64,000 nucleotides of DNA, taken from NCBI RefSeq assembly GCF_019970065.1, contig NZ_JAHXYH010000006.1:186001-250000 (forward strand). The letters run 5' to 3'. Within the stretch, counting starts at the first letter, position 1, and each line of letters opens with the position of its first letter. The notes beneath the pieces are model-generated. The model was given only the letters and a program-made list of their open reading frames with translations. It made no database searches and was not told where the DNA came from. Shown here one piece after another: positions 61,188-64,000 of the stretch. The position numbers were made by a program, and so were the translations under genes. This DNA is from Chryseobacterium sp. OSA05B (GTDB taxonomy: Bacteria; Bacteroidota; Bacteroidia; Flavobacteriales; Weeksellaceae).

Positions 61188-62345
61188 ATGTTTACAAATA
61201 AAGATATTAATTTCGACGCTCTGAAAAGAAAAGCCTACAACGGAAGATGGGCAACCCTTGAGGACGGTATCATTCCTTTAACTGCAGCAGACCCGGATTT
61301 CAGAATGTCATCCGAGATCGAACAGGGAATTATTGAGTATATAAAAGACGGTTACCTCAGCTATGGACCATTTTCAGGAATTCCTGAATTCAAAAAAAGT
61401 GTCGCTGAACATTTCAACACAGAAAAAAAAGGAAGCTTCACACCGGACAATATTTTAGCAGTGAACAGTGCCGCTCAGGGTATGTTTCTGATTGCAAAAT
61501 ATGTATTGGGGCCAGGTGATGAAGCCATTATTTTCGACCCAGTTGATTTCCTGTTCAAAAAAACAGTTGAAGCAGCAGGCGGCAATATTAAATTATGCTC
61601 TGTTGATTCTAAAACAGGAGAAATTGATTTTGAAATGCTGACTTCGTTAATCTCACCCAAAACAAAACTGATCAGCATCTGTAATCCTCACAACCCGGTA
61701 GGAAGAGTCTATTCAAAAGAAGTTTTAAAAAAAATTTCTAAAATAGCCGAAGCTCATGATCTATGGGTAATGAGCGATGAAATCTGGAGTGATATTGTTT
61801 TTGATAAAAAAGAATTCAATACCTATTCTTCAGTTTCAGAAGCAGCCAAGAAAAAGAGCTTTACCGTTTTTGGATTTTCGAAATCGTTCGGAATTGCAGG
61901 ATTAAGAATTGGAGCTGTCTTATGTAATGACCAGGAGCTTTTGGAGGATTTTACAGAAAAATCTCAGTTTAATTCAACCATCGAAGGGGTTTCTACCTTA
62001 TCACAAATCGCAGCAAGCGTGGCTATTGAAAAGGCCAAACCATGGTTCAATGACTTCCTGACTCACCTTCAGCACAACAGAGATCTTGCTTATAATATCT
62101 TAAGTAAATCAGAAATCCTGACCCCGAACTTACCTGAAGCGACTTTTGTGATTTTCCCAAAAATTGAAAATGGTTTTTCAAGTGACAGCTTCACCCAGCA
62201 TGTTTTAAAAGAAGGAAAAGTCGCGATTGTTCCCGGTTCTGAGCGATGGTTCGGAAAAGGTGCGGAAGGCCATGTAAGGATTTGTTTCTCTACTTCACAG
62301 GAAATATTGGAGGAAGGTCTGAATCGAATTATTAGAAGCTTTTAA
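61188..62345 (+). CDS. Class I/II aminotransferase, MalY/PatB type
   Basis: 385 aa. PLP enzyme fold type I: NPHNPVGRVY, the internal aldimine Lys in FGFSKSFGIAGLRIG, Asp in MSDEIWSDI, and Arg in GHVRICFS. Family members are C-S lyases or amino acid aminotransferases. The pairing with the monooxygenase suggests a common amino-acid-derived substrate; not identified. Confidence 0.85.
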   Translation: MFTNKDINFDALKRKAYNGRWATLEDGIIPLTAADPDFRMSSEIEQGIIEYIKDGYLSYGPFSGIPEFKKSVAEHFNTEKKGSFTPDNILAVNSAAQGMFLIAKYVLGPGDEAIIFDPVDFLFKKTVEAAGGNIKLCSVDSKTGEIDFEMLTSLISPKTKLISICNPHNPVGRVYSKEVLKKISKIAEAHDLWVMSDEIWSDIVFDKKEFNTYSSVSEAAKKKSFTVFGFSKSFGIAGLRIGAVLCNDQELLEDFTEKSQFNSTIEGVSTLSQIAASVAIEKAKPWFNDFLTHLQHNRDLAYNILSKSEILTPNLPEATFVIFPKIENGFSSDSFTQHVLKEGKVAIVPGSERWFGKGAEGHVRICFSTSQEILEEGLNRIIRSF

Positions 62346-62450
62346 GATTAAAAAAATTCGCATTTTTTTTATAATCAATTAATATTTTTCTAAAATTAAC
62401 GAAAAACAACATTCATTTAAATAATTCATACACAATAGTTCATTTTCATA

Positions 62451-62480
62451 TTGATTTGAGGATAAAATTCAATATTTTTG
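62451..62480 (+). promoter_or_regulatory. Promoter of the TonB-dependent receptor gene
   Basis: TTG 62451-62453, spacer of 19, TATTTTTG 62473-62480, 27 bp before ATG 62508. Confidence 0.65.
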
Positions 62481-62507
62481 AAACAATCACCAAATCCAAT
62501 ATGGAAT

Positions 62508-64000
62508 ATGAAAATAATATACACAAGTGTTCTTTTTTTAGGGACCGTATCGATGTTTTATTCGCAAAACACCAATGATACCATTTCCAAAGAATCCAGA
62601 ATAGAAGAAATATCCGTTACCGGAAGCCGGAATAAAAAAAGAACCGTTACCAATACCCCTGTTCCTGTCGACGTTATTGATATCAAGCAAGTAAGCCAGT
62701 CGACGGGACAGATAGAGGTAAACCAACTTCTCCAGTTCAGTGCACCTTCATTTAATTCCAACAAACAGTCGGGTTCAGATGGAGCTGATGCAGTAGATCC
62801 AGCAACGCTTCGTGGGCTCGGACCGGATCAGACGCTTCTGTTACTCAATGGAAAAAGATACCATCAGTCATCACTGATCAACCTTTTCGGTACAAAAGGC
62901 AGAGGAAATACAGGATCAGATATGAACACGATCCCCATTGGAGCAATAAAAAGAATTGAAGTTCTCCGCGATGGCGCTTCTGCTCAGTACGGTTCCGATG
63001 CAATAGCCGGGGTCATCAATGTTATCCTCAATGACCGTAATCAAGGCTTTGAAGGAAATGCTTTTTACGGAATGAATCTGTTTAAAAGCCCGGGAGACAA
63101 AGATATAGTGTCAGAGCGTAAAATAGACGGAACTACCTTCAATTTCAACGGAAATCTGGGAACAAAAATCGGGAACAATGGAGGTTTTGGAAATTTCACC
63201 GTAGAATTTGTTAATAAAGACCGTACCATACGAAATGCTAATCCTGAAAAATACTCTTCTCCCAGAGAGAAGTTCGGAGATGCCAAATCGCAAAATATTT
63301 ATTTCTTCGGAAATATAGAACTTCCTTTATTCGAAGGTCTGAAATTCTATTCCCGCCAGGGCTTTTCTCATCGTAAAACCAATGCCTATGCATGGACAAG
63401 ATCAGCAGATGCGGACGGAAACGTACCGGAAGTCTATCCAAACGGATTTAACCCAATGCAAAACACCAGCATTACGGATTTCACGTTTGACAACGGTCTG
63501 AAATTTAAAGTCGCTGATTGGGATGTAGACTTCTACAACGCATTCGGGAGCAATAGATTTACGTATGAAATCGACAATACCATCAATGCTACTTTAGGAA
63601 TACAATCACCGACCAGTTTTAATGCTGGTGGGCATTCTCTTCTGCAGAATACAACAGGATTTAATGCATCTAAATCATTTAAAGTACTGGAAGGATTAAA
63701 CGTAGCTTTCGGATCTGAATTCAGGTATGAAAAGTTTGAAATCATTAAAGGAGAAGAAGCCTCCTATGCGATGTATGACATCAATGGAAATATTGTAACA
63801 TCCAATACACCTCAAGGTTTGCTCGTTACCAATCCGATTTCAGGAGATGTACGCCCCGGTGGCTCACAGGGTTTCCCAGGTTATTCTCAAGCTGTAGATA
63901 AAAACAGGAATAATTTTGCCGCTTATGTAGACACTGAACTTGACATTACCAAAAACTGGATGATCAGTGTTGCCGGAAGATTTGAAAATTACAATGATTT
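62508..64000 (+). CDS. TonB-dependent receptor (3' end cut by window edge)
   Basis: 497 complete codons in the window, no stop. Signal peptide to residue ~19 (VSMFYSQ), TonB-box-like IEEISVTGSR, then the plug domain (PVPVDVIDIKQVS, LRGLGPDQTLLLLNGKR, IKRIEVLRDGASAQYGSDAIAGVINV) and the first barrel strands. Outer-membrane importer, substrate unknown. ATG 62508 preferred over 62501 (other frame). It follows the aminotransferase by 162 bp and has its own promoter. Confidence 0.92.
   Translation, partial: MKIIYTSVLFLGTVSMFYSQNTNDTISKESRIEEISVTGSRNKKRTVTNTPVPVDVIDIKQVSQSTGQIEVNQLLQFSAPSFNSNKQSGSDGADAVDPATLRGLGPDQTLLLLNGKRYHQSSLINLFGTKGRGNTGSDMNTIPIGAIKRIEVLRDGASAQYGSDAIAGVINVILNDRNQGFEGNAFYGMNLFKSPGDKDIVSERKIDGTTFNFNGNLGTKIGNNGGFGNFTVEFVNKDRTIRNANPEKYSSPREKFGDAKSQNIYFFGNIELPLFEGLKFYSRQGFSHRKTNAYAWTRSADADGNVPEVYPNGFNPMQNTSITDFTFDNGLKFKVADWDVDFYNAFGSNRFTYEIDNTINATLGIQSPTSFNAGGHSLLQNTTGFNASKSFKVLEGLNVAFGSEFRYEKFEIIKGEEASYAMYDINGNIVTSNTPQGLLVTNPISGDVRPGGSQGFPGYSQAVDKNRNNFAAYVDTELDITKNWMISVAGRFENYND

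Overview
The window looks like chromosomal DNA of a flavobacterium of the Chryseobacterium/Elizabethkingia type (Bacteroidota, Weeksellaceae). The evidence is: two secreted proteins with type IX secretion (T9SS) sorting tails, a PorD/DUF4835 gene, lineage families such as DUF5687 and DUF5686, GG-leader peptides beginning MKNLKKL, and many promoters of the Bacteroidota form TTTG-N19/20-TAnnTTTG. No phage, insertion sequence, CRISPR array or rRNA is visible.

Layout. 1-6.1 kb: two T9SS cargo proteins (a GH13 amylase cut by the left edge and a FISUMP-domain protein) and a divergent AraC regulator. 6.2-9.7 kb: a small membrane protein and two unrelated fumarases (class I and class II) transcribed divergently. 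9.8-10.3 kb: two GG-leader Cys-rich peptides. 10.3-22.4 kb: DyP peroxidase, an ABC transporter pair, recN, porD-like, coaBC, rpoZ, bamD, a TetR regulator, then tatD-tcdA-rnpA (overlapping) and DUF4126. 22.4-29.8 kb: a minus-strand run from miaB through two extra secreted proteins, a sigma-54 activator, a membrane protein and lptE to a Glu-rich TPR protein. 29.9-32 kb: four small secreted TonB-C-like paralogues. 32-40 kb: MFS plus pyruvate oxidase, lysA behind an attenuator-like leader, an exonuclease with a decayed GIY-YIG domain, a gene remnant and a HerA-like ATPase. 40.4-50 kb, plus strand: a persulfide dioxygenase/rhodanese/thioredoxin operon, an outer-membrane barrel, rseP, two tRNA-Asn genes, a tricorn-like protease and a small ATPase. 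50.0-50.6 kb: a 650-bp gene-free stretch with about nine DnaA-box-like 9-mers. 50.6-55.2 kb: a DUF5686 outer-membrane protein, four tandem GG-leader six-Cys peptides, rpmA and rplU. 55.6-64 kb, all plus strand: a Zn-peptidase lipoprotein, an acyltransferase, miaE, DUF502, a DsbA-like/FAD-monooxygenase/aminotransferase operon and a TonB-dependent receptor cut by the right edge.

Most genes in the first 40 kb are on the minus strand and all after 55.6 kb are on the plus strand. Together with the DnaA-box cluster near 50.2 kb this suggests the window may span the replication origin; dnaA itself is not here.

The most unusual material is (i) six small double-glycine-leader, six-cysteine peptides at two sites, four of them arranged as a duplicated two-gene operon with a 45/48-identical upstream block; (ii) the candidate oriC; (iii) a lysA leader made of a promoter, a 23-codon Lys-rich reading frame and a terminator hairpin ending just before lysA.
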